From Aselliscus stoliczkanus (lineage: Eukaryota > Chordata > Mammalia > Chiroptera > Hipposideridae): a stretch of DNA of 64,000 nt. Of this stretch, positions 44,848 through 57,426 are shown piece after piece. Location: NCBI GenBank assembly GCA_033961575.1, contig CM066738.1, positions 72,463,478 to 72,527,477 of the forward strand, given 5' to 3'. The first letter of the stretch is position 1. The number at the start of each line of letters is the position of its first letter. A program made the translations under genes and the position numbers. The notes beneath the pieces are model-generated. The model searched no databases, had not been told where the DNA came from, and saw only the letters and a program-made list of their open reading frames with translations.

Positions 44848-45635
44848 GATCTGCAAATTTTTATGACTGCTTTCTGTCAAAGGGAAGAAATCATTGACTC
44901 TTCCAGGTACCAAATTACTGATTTTTCTTTACATCAGTTTCCCAACCTGAATAATCTCTTGGTGAGTTTAAATCAACTACTCTCCTCTCCTCAACCTTCC
45001 AGATCCCTAGGTTTCATCTCCGCATTGTTTGTTCATACCCTGCCAGTTCTGATCATTTTTCTCATCATGGTCAGGTGGTGGGCCTTGTTTCTTTCTGACA
45101 TGATCGGAAATCTGGGATCTCGAAAGATCTGCTTGACATTTGATGATACACTCTTATCTTCCACTTTGCTCTTCCAAGGCCTGCTCTTGCTCCTACCTAG
45201 TCCTCATCTTTTTTGTTTGTTAGTTTTGGGTGGGGGATTGGTGCACTGAGGGAGTGACTGGTCTGGGTTGGCCCATGTTTGGATGTGATTGATAATTTGA
45301 AGCTACTTCCCTAATTGGAAACTTTGGTTACCAATTTTACCCTGTCCTATTATTAAGGCCTCAGCCTCTTTCTTCTTGTGGACTGGAAAGATGGTGGGTG
45401 TCTCATTTCTTTGATAAGAGATAGAGGTAACTATACAACATTTGATAGCTCTCCCAAATTAGCATTTTGGAAAAGAACAATGTCTGTCCATCATTTTATC
45501 CTCAAAGCCAACCATGTAGAAGGTGTGGAATAGATGTTTGCTAAATGCATGAGTGAAATGTAGATAAATGAGTCTCTTACTTGGTTTTGTACTTGTTTGG
45601 GTTGTTGAGTGTTCTTTGGTGGAGGTGTGGAGTGG
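44848..45635. other. Unrecognised sequence
   Basis: A 143-codon frame (44818-45249, +) begins inside the L1 and runs into unique sequence without a motif; not a gene. Confidence 0.4.
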
Positions 45636-45639
45636 GTAG

Positions 45640-45770
45640 GGTGTATGAGGGGATGGCAGGAGTGAGTTATAGAGCACTGAGGCCTTATATGCTACTTCAG
45701 GCAGTTAGAATCTATGTGACAGGTGATAGAAAGCCACTGCAGAGATTTTAGCTGAGAAATGATGTCGTTA
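45640..45770 (-). mobile_element. Short L2 remnant, antisense
   Basis: 'gagcactgaggccttatatgc', 'agaaagccactgcagagattttagctgagaaatgatgtcgtt' resembles antisense L2 ('gagccactgaaggattttgagcaggggagtgacatgatc'). Confidence 0.5.
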
Positions 45771-45982
45771 TTAATTAAAAGGTATCAATATGTCTAATTA
45801 TTGTAAAAGTTGCCTTGAAATCATAAAAACACTCACAGAAATTATTTTAAATTGATTATCACTTAAAACAGTGTTATTTCTGTATAGTGCATTTTATATG
45901 TTATGTAATGAATTAAATCAAATTGTGTGGCCCACCAGAGTGTGGCTGGTACCCATTACCATGGATGCAGAAGGCCTCTTTC

Positions 45983-46512
45983 GGGCCAGATGAATGGCTC
46001 AGCTGGTTAAGAGTTCACTTAAGAGAGTGAGCTCTGAGCAACAGGGCCTCCAGTTCGATTCCCACATGGGCCAGTGACCAAGCTGAGTTGCCACTGAGTT
46101 GCCAACAGGTGGCAGGATGGCTCAGCTGATGAGAGCACTTGTTCCTAACAAGATTGCCTGTTCGATGGTGGGCTACACCCGCTGGCAACTAAGACTGAAC
46201 TTGGCACCCTGAGCTGAGCTGCCACCTGGATGGCTGAGTGGATAGAGCGTGTGCTCTTAACAACAAGGCTTCTGGACTCGACTCCCTCCATAGGATGGTG
46301 GCTACGCCCACCCTCAACTAAGATTGTAACACAGCACCTTGAATTTAGAGGCCACAAGCTGCCGACTGGCAGCCAAATGGCAACTGGTGCCCTCCGCAAC
46401 TAAGATTGAAGAACAACAACTTGGCTGGTCCCCCTCCCCAATTCCCCAACACTGTTCCGCTCCCCAACACTGTTTCCCTCCCCCAATTCCCCAATTAAAA
46501 AAAAAAAAATAG
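45983..46512 (+). mobile_element. Trimeric tRNA-derived SINE (about 530 bp), 13-bp perfect TSD
   Basis: Three tRNA-like heads follow one another: gggccagatgaatggctcag (45983), ggatggctcagctgatgaga (about 46116) and ggatggctgagtggatagag (about 46228). Each is followed by a B-box-like gttcgat/ctcgact block. A tail follows with 'caactaagattgaagaacaacaacttgg', repeated ccccaattccccaa units and poly(A). The duplication gaaggcctctttc is at 45970-45982 and 46513-46525. It also carries a CTCF-like CCAACAGGTGGCAG (about 46102). Confidence 0.93.
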
Positions 46513-46525
46513 GAAGGCCTCTTTC

Positions 46526-49500
46526 TTTGGTTTCAGATTGCAGCTTTTGCTTTTCTCTGATACTTGGGCTTTTAGACCTTGAGAGGAATACTTGTGAGAT
46601 CAGAGGGCTGACTTCATTCTAGGATGCTCAACTTCCTCTTGGGAAGTTGTAGGGATTACACATTACATTAGACTGCACCATAAGCAGGAAGATGGTATTA
46701 TATTCCTAATCATTCATTTCAGCAATTCTTGAATCTCACAAGTCTTTATTTTAATCTAGACTGCAACCCATCTGCACAAGAGATGTGGTAAAATCATTAA
46801 ATGAATTCACACACACACACTCTTTAATTTATTATTGGTGGTAATGTTGACATTATCATATTTCATATAGGGAGAAGAGTATAATAATTACACTAACAAT
46901 TTATATACATTTGCCTTTTCAAGATTTAACAATTTTCTCATAATGGCAAGGAATTACTGTCTTAACACAAATGTGTTATTGTTGTTATAAAACTTTATGC
47001 TCTTTTGTACTAATTACAGTTTTAGAAAGAAATTGACTTGGAGTTCTCTGTATTTTCTTGTAATTAGAATTTCAAATATACTACTTTTATCAAAAATATA
47101 ATATTTTACTACATTTTTGTGAAGTTATAGGATAATAAATAGTTATATGAATTGGAAATAATAACTTTTGGCCATTTTTTACAGGCTATGCAAAAATGCC
47201 ATTTGATGTGGTTTACAGACTCTTAACCTTTTTTTGGTCCCTAAAGGTGGATCCTGTGCATCTAGAGGGGAGTATGATCAGATTATTTGAACAATATCTT
47301 TAAACTGTAGCAATATAATCAACATATTTTTTAGTAAAATCTTCTAAACAATGAAAATATTTTTCTATGTAACGAGATCCTAAAATGTTATTAGGGAAAA
47401 GTATTTATATTGAATACAATTTTCTTGTAACAAATATTTTATTTAAAATGAGATAATCTAAACTACAGTTTATGTAAAACCATTGAGAGACTGATTACAC
47501 AAAAGGCTCTTTAGATTGACCTCTGCTAAGTCTGGCTGTCATGACCCAAGGGCATGAAGGGAGAGCTGTCTAAACTGTGATTTTGGCGTAGGCTGTTTGT
47601 CACATGCTCCTGTGCCTTTCTCCTGGGGCCCCTGCTTGGTCATGGGTCAGCCAGTGAACGCCTGCTAGAGCTCAGTTAGCGCATTGGATAACTGAACATG
47701 TAGATTTTCAGTGTTAACTACACAGATATAGAATTTATATTTAGTCCTTCACACTACTATGGTTCTAGCCAGTTTTACACTCAGGCCAGTAAGGCCATCC
47801 TGAGTCTTTCTCTTCCTGCCTGTCTTCAGGTGCAGCCAGGAGGGGCGTTGCCCAGATCAAATTGGTCTGAGCAAACGTACCTGACCCTTAACTGGCAGAT
47901 CCTTTAGGATATAATGCCTCGAAAATCCTCCATTCATTCATTCATTTATGCACAAAGCAAAATCATATCTGAGCACCTGCTATATGCAGCTATTGTGCTA
48001 AGCGCTGGGGAGGCAACAGCAAATAAGCCAAAAGGCTTCACCCGCAACACAGTTCTCTGCCTGAGAGCATTAATCTGGCCTCATTCTTTCAGCTTTCCTT
48101 TCTTTGTTCTCTGTTTGACTTATGGAATACCCTCTCTCCTTTCTTCCTCCGGTGCGTGTTTATGGCTGTCCTCACACACTGTGCTTCCGTGGCAGCTCAT
48201 TTCTGGCTCTAATTTGGCAGGTAGTTTATTACCTGCTCCATTTTATAGATGAGGCAGTAGAGAGCTCTTTTTTTTACACATTTGAACAAAGCCTGTCTGA
48301 AGACATCAAAGCTACACGCTGGGAGACAGAGAAAAGTGTTTTCTTGCATTCGAGGACTCAAAATTCAGACCTTCCTTGAAGTTCAGAAGCGCCCCAAATT
48401 GAGTTGTTCAAAAAAATAATTTTCCAAGTATAATTGCTTCTAGGTTAGGGGCAAATTATAAATTTCATCCAGGTATAACTTAATTGACCACTAGATGTCA
48501 CACTTACTCCATATAAATACTGTGGGCACAGCCGCTAGGCTCTTGGATTTGGGAGGTTTTGTAGGTCCGCCTCTGCATTTTTAACACTCATTCTTTGTCC
48601 AATTTACATTACAGTCACCCAGAGCTTCTCTGAAGCAAGGTTGGATTATGAATAAGCAATTTGACAAAGAAATAAAATTCATTTTACCAAATATTAACAG
48701 TGGTTGATGATCTGATTTAGGTGACTCTTTGAAGAGATACTTGGGCACTTACAACTGTCCTCAAAATAACCTGAGGGAAAGCCATCATTTCCCCTTTGTC
48801 TGAACACTTAAATTGTTGAGGGTCTGTGCCACACAAAGATTTAGCACAGCACTCATGGAACTGAAAAATCACATTTTAGAGGTCACCTCTTCCAAAATTC
48901 TGCCTGATGCAGCAATCTCCTCTAGGATCTGAATGATCAGCCACCCACCTCTGTTTGAACACCCGCAGAGACCACGCTCACAGATTCACCAAGAAGCTTG
49001 TTCCAGCTGGAGTGCTGGAATAGAGCTGGAAGGGATTGGAAGCAAGATCTTCCTTTAACTCACATCTTTGCTGTTCTTTCATGAATGCAATATGATGTTA
49101 TATACTTCTTTGTAAAAGATGCTGTAGAAGTTCAGAGGAAGGGGCTTGGCCCAGCCTAGGGGCTGTGGGAAGGTTCTATTATTGGAGCAGGCCAACTGGA
49201 GTTTAGGAGAAAGGCTGTGGGCCTTCGGGTCTCCTTTGGATCATATAACAGCAGATGCTTACTCTGTCTGCTAATAGATAGTGTGATTTTTATGGAGATG
49301 CCCCTGGTAAGCACAGGAGGAATTTGACAAATTCAACAGTGGTTAAATTTAATTAATATAGTTCTCCCCTCTTAGAGCTATGTAAAGGTGAGGTCCCATA
49401 ACTGAATCTTAGTTTTGTATTGGCTTCTGGTATAGAACTGTAGGACTATGACCACAGAAAGGCTTTGCATTTTAAAGCTAAGAGAAAGCATTACCTGTTT

Positions 49501-49715
49501 CTGCTCCCTCACCCACAGCTATTCTTTCAGTGTAGACTGTGGCTTCATCTTACCTACTGGGGGGAACATCTGTCCTCCAACACTCATTCCTTCATTTAGA
49601 AACCCAAGTTCAGGGCCTCCATGTAGAGAAACAAAAGATGGAAGAGATGAACTCCCTGAATTTTTACAAGCCCCAAGGCCCTTAGAAACAAAATGTTTTT
49701 TTTTTATCCAGTACT
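46526..49715. other. Quiet AT-rich stretch without recognised genes
   Basis: A short (CA)n occurs near 46809. MIR-like text occurs at 47930-48010 ('gagcacctgctatatgcagctattgtgctaagcgctgggg'). An old-repeat-like stretch 'cacctctgtttgaacacccgcagagacc...agcttgttcca' occurs near 48945-49005. None gives a confident full element. The 112-codon frame at 47914-48252 has no domain. Confidence 0.4.
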
Positions 49716-49719
49716 AATG

Positions 49720-49925
49720 GGCACTGCTTTTTCTTGGGCTGTCTTTCTGGCTGTGTAACCTCAGGCAAATTACTGAATTTTAAACTTCAGTGATCTCTTT
49801 TGAGGATGAAAACAATGATAACCATAATATCAAGCCTCCATGGTCATCCTAAAGATTAAATGAGAATGCACTTAGGGGTGTGTAGCACAGTGCCTGTGTA
49901 TGAAACATGCTCCCAAAATGTTAGC
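49720..49925 (-). mobile_element. MIR SINE, antisense
   Basis: 'ggctgtgtaacctcaggcaaattactgaattttaaacttcagtgatctc', 'gaggatgaaaacaatgataaccataat', 'agattaaatgagaatgcac' and 'cagtgcctgtgtatgaaacatgctcccaaaatgttagct' follow antisense MIR order. Confidence 0.88.
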
Positions 49926-51225
49926 TGCTAGTATGGAGGTGGATGAGATCACTCAAGAAAGGACAGAAGAAATTTGAAGTTGACATTGTAGCTATAAATT
50001 TCAGAGGAGCCCAAAGAGCAAATAATCAGATCATGATATTCAATCATGTAATAGGCATTTTTGAAAGACTTCTTGTCAGTCATGACACATGGAGCAATAC
50101 CCAGTCTCTATGTTCAGTGAACTGAGTCTAGTGGCTGACATATACCCACAGATTATAATACATGTAATGAGGCAAAACAGCAAAAATATGGCCAGGTATT
50201 AGGCAGTACCAAGTATAGAGACTCAAACTTTCATGGATGAAAATTTAATATAATAGATGTATCTAATTAATTTTTTTACTTGTTGGATTCTGTTATTGCA
50301 AAATCCAGGAATTTGGACTGTGGTAAAGAGGTGGTTGTGTAAACACAGCGTCATAGCTAATCTACTGTGTCATTCAAGGATGTGGAGCTGTTAAGTAAGC
50401 AACATACCTGAAAGGTGTTTTGAAAAAATAAGACTTTTATGTTCTTTCACCATATAAATATTTATGTTCAGAGCAATAAAACTAGAATTGCCAGAAAGAC
50501 ACCACCAGTGCATTCATAGTTCTACTTGATAATACCGTTCCCTTCTGAATATACTTCTTGTCATTCTGGCTGGGCTTTTACATAAATCACCTCAATGTTT
50601 AAACCAGTTTAAGCTTTATGTGAGTACATACTGTGTAGATTTAAAAATATGCAGAATCAATTTCCTTTTACTCAACTAATTATTGTAGTGGTGCTACTTA
50701 AATTGCACACTGGTAACATTCCCCCTCAGGCTATATCCTTCTTGACAAATGTTGAATGTTGAACTATCATTTTTATCTTCCCTATTTAAAATGTTAATTG
50801 CAGCCAAGACTTCAGAGTTTATTTACCAGCAGCATATTTTTACAGCTATTCATTTAACCAGTGTTATTGAATACATACAATGTACAAAGTACATGAAAAA
50901 TGAAATGAAAAATGGAGTCTCTCTTTTCACTTAGCAAAGGTCAACATCGGATTGCTTCAGTCAACCTGTTTGCTTAACATGACATAGATACCATCTGTAT
51001 AGAGGCAAGAACCTAAAGTGCATGTTGATTAGAACTATTGTGAAAATTTATATGCATTAACAACAAAATACGATTGAAGTAATCCAGGTTCTGATTATAT
51101 GTATTGAGGGGGGGTTCCATAAAAAAAATAGTGGGAAAAAAATCTCAGAACTTCCAACAAGTTTACACAATGAAGAAATGAAGAAGAAATATTGCTATTG
51201 TATAGCTTACAGAGCTTTTATTTTT
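49926..51225. other. Unrecognised AT-rich sequence
   Basis: No gene, RNA or confident repeat was recognised. Confidence 0.4.
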
Positions 51226-51229
51226 ATTC

Positions 51230-51360
51230 TTATGTATTTATTTTTGACAAAAGTTGTTCATATTTAAGGTATACAATGTGATGTTTTGATATATGTATGC
51301 ATTGTGAAATGATTAACACAATAAATGAATTAACATATCCATCACCTCCCCTAGTTACCA

Positions 51361-51402
<42 letters not shown>

Positions 51403-52670
51403 TGTGTGCTGAGAACACCTAGGATCTATCTACTCTCTTAGCAAACTTCCAAGTACACAATACAATATAATTAACAATTGTCACCATGCTGTCCATTAGG
51501 TCTCCAGAACTTAATTATCTTATAACTCAGAATTTGTACCCTTTGATCAATATGTCCCCCCTTTCCCACTCCTCAGCTTCTGGTAACCATCATTCTACTC
51601 TCTGTTACTATTAGTTTGACTTTTTTATTTTTTAATTTTACATGTAAGATCATGTGGTATTTGTCTTTCTGTGTCTGGCTTATTTCATGTTGTATGATGT
51701 CATTCAGATTCATCCATATCTTTGCAAATGCCAGGATTTCCTTCTTTTTAAGATTAAATAGCATATATCTATATCTATATAGATATATAGACATATTTAG
51801 ATATATCTACATAGATAGATATATAGATTTATATATAGATATAGATATATCTAGATATATCACATTTTCTTTGTCCTGTAGTCTGTTGACAGGCACTTAG
51901 GTTGTTTCCACATTTTGGCTCTTGTGAAGAATGAGGCAATGAACGTGAGAGTGCAGACATTGATTTGAAATAGTAATTTTATTTGTTTTGGATATATATC
52001 CAGAAGTGGGATTGTTGAATCACATGATAGTTTTATTTTTAGTTTTTTGAGGGATCTCTATATGATCTATCCTGAAGAATATTCCATGTGCTCTTGAGAA
52101 GAGTATGTAGTCTGCTGCTGTAGTATGGAATGTTCTTATTATATGTGTTAGGTCCACTTGGTCTAAAGTATTATTCAGATCCAATGTTTCCTTATTGATT
52201 TTCTGTCTGGATGATCTATCTGTTGTTGAAAGTGATGTATTGAAGTTCCCTGCTATTATTGTATACTGTCTATTTCTCCCTTCAGAGCTATTAAAATTTG
52301 CTTTCTATATTTGGGTGCTCTGATGTTGGGTGCATAAATATTTACTATTGTTATTTCCTCTCTATGAATGGGCTTTTATCATTGTATAATGACCCTCTTT
52401 ATCTCTAATTACAGTTTTTGACTTAAAGTCTACTTTGTCTGATATAAGTATAGCTACTCCTGCTCTCTTTTGGTTTCTGTTTGATGGAATATAATTTTCT
52501 ATCCTTTTACTTTCATCCTATGCATGTTCTTAAAGCTGAAGTGAGTCTCTCTCTCATAGGCACCCTGTAGTTGGGTCTTGTTTCATGTGTTTTTTCTTAT
52601 CCATCTAGCCATTCTGTCTTCTGATTGGAGAATTTAATCCATTTACATTTAAAATAATTATTGATCAGCC
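51230..52670 (-). mobile_element. L1MA-type LINE, antisense, internally deleted
   Basis: The left part is an antisense 3' UTR: 'ggtatacaatgtgatgttttgatatatgtatgcattgtgaaatgatt', (GT)n at 51363-51408, 'caccatgctgtccattaggtctccagaactta', 'gtaaccatcattctactctc'. The minus frame near 51600-51794 holds ORF2 C-terminal text (HEISQTQKDKYHMI). Near 52067 the sequence jumps to deep antisense ORF2 ('attccatgtgctcttgagaagagtatgtagtctgctgctg', 'gtgatgtattgaagttccctgctattattgta'), so sequence between is missing. No functional frame remains. Confidence 0.88.
51767..51862. repeat. TATC/TAGA simple repeat rich in palindromes
   Basis: Interleaved atatctatat and atagatatat units give many self-complementary stretches within the L1 copy. 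Confidence 0.9.
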
Positions 52671-53975
52671 CACAGGAGTGTTTGAGGAGGATGGATTTTA
52701 TGTTGTGAAAAACCCCTCTGTGACCAACTAGATGTGTGTGGTATTTAAAGAGGGTTGGGGAGCAAAAACTGCATTTGGGCATAATAGCTATAGAGAGAGA
52801 GTGGAATTTTTTCATCTAACAAAGAAATTGATAATGGTGGGGTTTCCAAAATCAACCTGGGATGAGGAGCCATAGGATGACAGAAGAAAGGGAAAAGGTG
52901 GGTAGGGAAGAGGAAACAGAGAGATGGCATCAGGGCTTGTAATCCTGTGCCATGAGAGGACAATGGGCAATCCTTCATGGGGGGAGGTCAATGATTTATG
53001 AAAACAATCATGTCTAAGGCCTGATACAGTGTACAGACTCCTTCCTTCAGCTCTCTACCTTAATACCAATGTCTTGTGTAGATAGTTTTTTAAAAAATGA
53101 AGGCAGAGTTTTGTCACTACAACAGCATTACCACAGGACCAGGATGACATAAGCAAGACCTGGGGGAAAACCATAAACGGAATAATATAAGGAGAAGCTC
53201 TGGATGGCATATAAACAGATTTATTAATTTTACTGAATACTTGAGGTTGGCTTTGGATTTCTGTAACCCACAGAACATAAGTTTGAATCACTCTAACCCA
53301 GAGCTTAAGGACAATATAGACTCATTGACCTAATATTTGGAGTATACAAAAACCACAGTTACTCTTCCATAATATAGCAGACCCATTTACACACATTGGA
53401 TGATAGCAGCTATTTATCACAACAATACAGAGATATCACCTGTTGGTACAGGAATTGACTGATGAAACACTTCATTTTACTAAATAACAATGTTTGTAGC
53501 TTTTACTTCTATGGCAGCTCGGAAAAATAGAAGTCATTAAGAACAAACTCACAAAATGAAAGAGAATCAATTTTATGTTAAATTATCCATTATAAAATAT
53601 TTCTTCAAATTTCTTTATTATGACTCTTATAAAAAAATAAAATTTTAAAGTATTTATAAAATTATACATATTTTAGAAGTTTTATTAAACCCTCATCTCT
53701 AAAATATCTCAGCAAGGGCCAAATTTATGTCAAGGTTTAAGGTAGGAAATGAAGTAAAGCATATTTACTGGAAAAAAAATCAGAGCACCTAAATTGTTTA
53801 TCTTAATTGAAAATGATGTGTGGTATAACACTGAGATACCCAAAAAGGCTGACTTGATATTCTAGAAGTATTAGCTAAGACTCCCACACTGGGAATTTTA
53901 GAATTTATTTTTGAATCGATAGTGAATTTAAAATAGAAAAAAAAAATCACTTCAACATTAGTTATAATATCTACT
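52671..53975. other. Unrecognised sequence
   Basis: No gene or confident repeat. Small minus frames at 52745-52978 and 53055-53291 lack motifs. Confidence 0.4.
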
Positions 53976-54373
53976 AAGTGAAAGGTTGCAGAACATGCCA
54001 CTGCAAAATATGCCACTTTGGCATAAGAATAATTTTGAACTTAAGGCAATTGAGAAGAAGAAGCAGATACAAGAAAAGCTCTCTGCTCTCCCTTTATTTG
54101 CCTAAAAGCAGAACATAAATTTATAAAAGTGTCCTCCCTGCCGTCTCTACCAGGAAGGGCAGAAGTTAATTACTGGAGAAAACTCTAAATCTTTATCAGC
54201 CCAGAGATAGCACCAGAGGAATTTACATAAGAAACTTTACTAACTGACCCTTATATATTATTAATTTCTCGGTATATTTGCCCCTCTTGAAGCACAAAGT
54301 CCGTTTTCTTTGTCTTGTGACTTCTCCACAAAATTATTATTCTTTATTAAGATATTATATAAGTTCAAGTTCT

Positions 54374-54528
54374 TTTTCTTTTTCTTTTTTTTTTAGCTGA
54401 GCCATCCTGCCATCTGTTGGTAGCTTAACGGCAGCTCAGCTCAGGCTGGGCATCGAACTGCTGTTGCTCAGAACTCAGCTCATACTCTTGAGCTAGCTCT
54501 TAACCAACTGAGTCGCTTGGCCAGCCCC
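54374..54528 (-). mobile_element. Ves-like SINE, 14-bp perfect TSD, in LTR
   Basis: Minus orientation: ggggctggccaagcgactca, 'ttggttaagagctagctcaagagtatgagctgagttctgagcaacagcagttcgatgcccagcc', 'ctaccaacagatggcaggatggctcagct', poly(A). The duplication taagttcaagttct is at 54360-54373 and 54529-54542. Confidence 0.95.
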
Positions 54529-54574
54529 TAAGTTCAAGTTCTAATCACCCTTTTGTTACTCATCTGAGTACTCC

Positions 54575-54582
<8 letters not shown>

Positions 54583-54627
<45 letters not shown>
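54583..54627. repeat. (TA)n microsatellite
   Basis: An uninterrupted TA run of about 45 bp inside the LTR. Confidence 0.97.
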
Positions 54628-54630
<3 letters not shown>

Positions 54631-54755
54631 GGATGCACATGTTAATAAACTTCTGTTAACTTTTCTCTTGTTAGTCTTTGGTCAGTCTAATCTGCAGAGT
54701 CCTAGCCCATGAACCTAGTGGTGTAGAGGAAAAAGAATTTTTTTCCTCCTTTACA

Positions 54756-54944
54756 TATACAAGTTGTTTAGGTTCTTTAGGTTCAACGCATTTATAATGA
54801 ATATTGAAAAAGAAACTAAAATGTTTAATTAATTTATTTTTAAGAAATCTACATTCAGCTGTTGTTATTGCCCAAGAAGAGAAATGTATTCTAGTTTGAC
54901 CTACATTGTTTGTATTTATTGTTGTCTTATTTTCTTATAAAATC

Positions 54945-54993
<49 letters not shown>

Positions 54994-55359
54994 GACTGAC
55001 TACTTTTCAAAAGCATCTATTCTTATTTTCCCACTCCCTATGATAATAAATTGAAGGCAGGACTCATGAGAACAGGTGGTCTATGCTGTCCACCATGGTA
55101 GACAGTAAGTGGCCCAGAGGACCACAGTGCATAGTGGGGATGCCATCCTTTGAGGGCTCCGACTGTCCTAACTTGTGAGGAAGGTGCTTTGGATCCTATT
55201 TCTTTTCTCCTTCTGTCTCTGTATTTGGGAAAGAGGAAAAATAAATGAGAGAATTTGACAAGTGCCACAAGGGCAGAGTAGGCAGAATTTTTGCTCAGTA
55301 GTTCATAGTTTCTTTTTCATTCTTCTTTTCAAAAATTCCTCAGTTAAAGTGAATGCTAT
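54756..55359. other. Unrecognised sequence with (CA)n at 54949-54990
   Basis: A (CA)n of about 42 bp is the only distinct feature. The 76-codon minus frame at 55038-55268 has no motif. Confidence 0.5.
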
Positions 55360-55374
55360 AATAGTTACTTTTCT

Positions 55375-55487
55375 TATTATTTTTATTTTTTTTGAGGGCA
55401 GTGTCACTGGCCCTCATATGTGGGACCCAAACAGGGGCCACTGGCGTCCCAAGCCAGCGCTTAACCACCGTGCCACTCGGGCGGCCC
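55375..55487 (-). mobile_element. Short tRNA-derived SINE, 15-bp perfect TSD
   Basis: Minus orientation: gggccgcccgagtggcacgg, 'ggttaagcgctggcttggga', 'ggcccctgtttgggtcccac', 'gggccagtgacactgccctc', A-rich tail. The duplication aatagttacttttct is at 55360-55374 and 55488-55502. Confidence 0.95.
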
Positions 55488-55502
55488 AATAGTTACTTTT
55501 CT

Positions 55503-55852
55503 ATTCTGCTTAAACATTGTTGTATTCTGGATTCACATTTAACACAGAGGATCTGTTCAGTAGATTTGAAAGTCTTTTTAAAACTTGACTTCATTGTTTG
55601 CAAAACAGCTTGAGTATGCAGACACACACACACACACACCATTTATTCGAACATAACCTTGGGTATTTGCCAAACTGTAGCACTTTAAAAAAATTACACA
55701 CATACACAAGAAATTCTAAGTAGAATTGCGATTTTTGAATGACTCTTCATAATTTATTAAATGCTTCCTGATATATTATTTACTGTGGTGAGTTTTGAAT
55801 ATATAGGGTTTGTCCCTTTGGATAGGAGCACCTGCTAAAGTGGGCATTAAAG
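55503..55852. other. Unrecognised sequence with short (CA)n
   Basis: A (CA)n of about 20 bp at 55620-55639; nothing else recognised. Confidence 0.45.
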
Positions 55853-56540
55853 TGTTGCAGGAAGCTAGGTGACACCTCCACCCTGAGAGACCCAGAGAAG
55901 GGACCTTAATCAGTGAGTTCTTGGCAGCACACAGGGAAGAATTCAAGAATGAGCCAAAATGAAAGGAAAGCAAGGATAAGTTTATTCAAGCAGAGGAGAG
56001 GCAAGCTCTTCCATAGACAGAGCAGCCCAACTCCTGCGAGAGAAATGGAAGTAAAGCAAGGATAAGTTTATTCAAACAAGGAAAAAGGAAGAAGCAGGCT
56101 ACCCCATAGACATGGTAGCAGTGCTCTTGCTGGGGTTTGAGTCTATTATTGGCATCCCTTTAATTAGTGGCCGTATATTCAAATTTGTAGGAGGAATATT
56201 CAGGGATTTTCTGAAAAACTACAGAGATTTCTTGAGAGGGCTCCAGCAGCCATTTTGTGTCCTTTTATGGTCTTTCCATTTTTGACAATGGCAGTGCAGG
56301 ATGTGTCTTTTTGCATGCTAATGTATTACAATGAGTGTATAATGAGTCTTAGGGTCATCACCATGTTGGTTCTAGCTGGTCACAGCCAGTCTTAGTGGTT
56401 CCCAGATTATTTTCCATTCTGCTTGAGGTCTGGTTTCAAGTAAGTTTCAAGGAGAAGGTTCAAAAAGGGCTGAGATTTCTTGTTCTGCAGCCAGCCCTGT
56501 CTTTTATCTTCCACAGCCAGTCCAGCCTTTTATCTACCTC
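55853..56540 (-). mobile_element. LTR, antisense, with duplicated poly(A)-signal segment
   Basis: On the minus strand the segment ends ...cacctagcttcctgcaaca (55853), a CA terminus. Upstream of it lie 'tgaattcttccctgtgtgctgccaagaactcactgatt' and 'tgaataaacttatccttg', the AATAAA-R-U5 layout of a retroviral LTR. The AATAAA-bearing stretch occurs twice (plus-strand TTTATT at 55981-55986 and 56067-56072, period 86). The 5' limit near 56540 is a guess because another LTR follows. No viral genes adjoin. Confidence 0.55.
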
Positions 56541-57426
56541 AAAAGGGGTCCTTGGACCCAATTCCAACATTGTGGAGGCTTCCTCATACCAAGAAGCAAT
56601 TATCAGATGTCAACTGAGTGTCCACAAATTCAACTCAATTCCAGCATTATCTACCTGGTGATAGAATCAGATTCTACAGGTAAAGAGCTCAGCCCATAAG
56701 ACCAACCTCCACTTCAGACACCTGAGTAACAACCCAGGTTGTTACCAGAGCTTGTGACTGGCAGACTACAAATTGGAGGTTCCAATGACTCCCTTCAACT
56801 CAGCATGCCAATTGCAAGTCCAGGTTGTTACTTATATTCCTGACCGATTCGCTGTAAATCACAGGTTCCCACAACTCTCTCTTTGGGTTTGATTAATGTG
56901 CTAGAACAGTTCACAGGACTCAGGAAAATCTGTTTACCCACCAGATTTTTAAAGAAGACCTGGAAGAAGAGGAAATGTCTTAATTCCAAGATAAAGGATA
57001 TTAAAAGATGTGAATCAACAGCCAGATGAAGAGACACTGTATTTTATAGTGTATAATGTACCCTTCTTTGCCCAAATTTGTGAGGGAAAAATAAGGATGT
57101 GCATTATAATGGATAGTACTAATTCTGTATCTATATAAATGTTTTTAATTCTTTTATTTATGCTTATGAGTTAAAAGTGTAACTCTAGAAATCAATAACA
57201 ATATCTGTATGCAAAATAATACCCTGGAATATGTATGATAATTGGTTTTGTTGAACTTACTATGAACTTACAACAATGAAAAGTTCTTGGCCTTCTATGA
57301 TGCATAAATATCGTAAATTTGTTACCGGTACATAAAATTTATTGTACCTTGTATCTATTCTTGTGTTTTGTAATTATTTGTTACATAAAATTTCTGTACC
57401 ATAATATATTAAAAAACAAATGCTAA

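Larger units (their letters stand above)
53979..54755 (+). mobile_element. ERV1-like solo LTR, with nested SINE and (TA)n
   Basis: It begins TGAAAGGTTGCAGAACATGC and ends 'gtgtagaggaaaaagaatttttttcctcctttaca'. It contains 'ggcaattgagaagaagaagcagata', 'cctaaaagcagaacataaatttataaaagtg', 'cttgtgacttctccaca' and, near the 3' side, 'catgttaataaacttctgttaact' (AATAAA-type signal) and 'ctttggtcagtctaatctgcag'. This order matches a gammaretrovirus-like (ERV1) LTR class from memory. No internal viral genes are present. A SINE (54374-54528) and a (TA)n (54583-54627) interrupt it. Confidence 0.7.

Noticed and set aside
48488..48501. CTCF-like CCACTAGATGTCAC
   Set aside because: The essential GGC is changed to GTC, so it is a poor match.
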